DNA from: an uncultured Candidatus Saccharibacteria bacterium
Lineage (GTDB): Bacteria > Patescibacteriota > Saccharimonadia > Saccharimonadales > Saccharimonadaceae
DNA length: 13,190 bases
Assembly: GCA_937974295.1 (NCBI GenBank)
Contig: CALBWN010000029.1
Span: 1 to 13,190, forward strand
Reading direction: 5' to 3'
Part shown: one piece after another, positions 13,143 to 13,190 of the stretch
How positions within the stretch are numbered: position 1 is the stretch's first letter
Layout of the letters: each line of letters opens with the position of its first letter
Notes under the pieces: generated by a model
What the model was told of the DNA's origin: nothing
Seen by the model: the letters and a program-made list of their open reading frames with translations, nothing else
The model's database searches: none
Made by a program: the position numbers and the translations under genes

Positions 13143-13190
13143 ATGAATATTACCGAGAGAGTTGCTCAGATCAAACAAGGTCAGACATCG
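13143..13190 (+). CDS. gatA: Amidotransferase subunit A, first 16 codons
   Basis: ATG at 13143, one base after the gatC stop, opens a frame M-N-I-T-E-R-V-A-Q-I-K-Q-G-Q-T-S to the window end. A GAAGG sequence in the gatC tail (13129-13133) is about 9 nt before it. The sequence is too short for motifs; the call rests on position after gatC and on the typical GatA start, a short helix before the amidase domain. The protein would be the glutamine-hydrolysing subunit. Confidence 0.75.
   Translation, partial: MNITERVAQIKQGQTS

Noticed and set aside
1..13190. CRISPR array, tRNA or rRNA genes, insertion sequence
   Set aside because: No regularly spaced repeats, no cloverleaf, no rRNA sequence and no transposase or terminal inverted repeats with target duplications were found by reading both strands.

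Overview
The window reads as a compact, roughly 50% G+C bacterial genome segment, most likely from Patescibacteria/CPR and probably Saccharibacteria (TM7). That assignment is inference. It rests on small genes with tight spacing, a short stringent-response enzyme, a lone type IV pilin, GatCAB, and very short or absent 5' leaders; no marker gene settles it. TGA is used as a stop (pheT, pilin, gatC), so the code looks standard rather than the UGA=Gly code of Gracilibacteria/SR1.

The left edge is different. Positions 1 to about 780 carry a G/C-ending actinobacterial-type fragment of a flavin-dependent (luciferase-like, NtaA/SnaA/DszA) monooxygenase. It continues in frame, with no stop, into the C-terminal third of phenylalanyl-tRNA synthetase beta (PheT) in ordinary local codon usage. 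The join lies within or next to a short word (about 762-785) whose peptide suits both proteins. This looks like a chimeric join, most simply an assembly misjoin between a TM7 genome and an actinobacterium from the same community, rather than a real fusion.

Layout: pheT 3' end (+), overlapping tail to tail with a ThrE-type amino acid exporter (-); a divergent promoter region; an FKBP-thioredoxin reductase-like operon (+); a 392-bp non-coding stretch rich in inverted repeats (about 4753-5144); a glycerophosphodiester phosphodiesterase (-); inorganic pyrophosphatase (+); a perfect 16-bp bidirectional terminator; a bifunctional RelA/SpoT homologue without C-terminal ACT domain (-); a type IV pilin (+); a small orphan acidic protein (+); a ribulose-phosphate 3-epimerase family protein (+); uvrB (+); a membrane-tethered HNH nuclease (+); gatC and the start of gatA (+).

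Most genes are housekeeping: tRNA charging (PheT, GatCA), PPi removal, ppGpp control, excision repair, sugar phosphate isomerisation. The less ordinary parts are the chimeric ORF, the series of -10 boxes only 6-10 nt before start codons (leaderless transcription), the membrane-anchored HNH protein, the folded-looking intergenic region, and an AhpF-like cofactor motif in the TrxB homologue.
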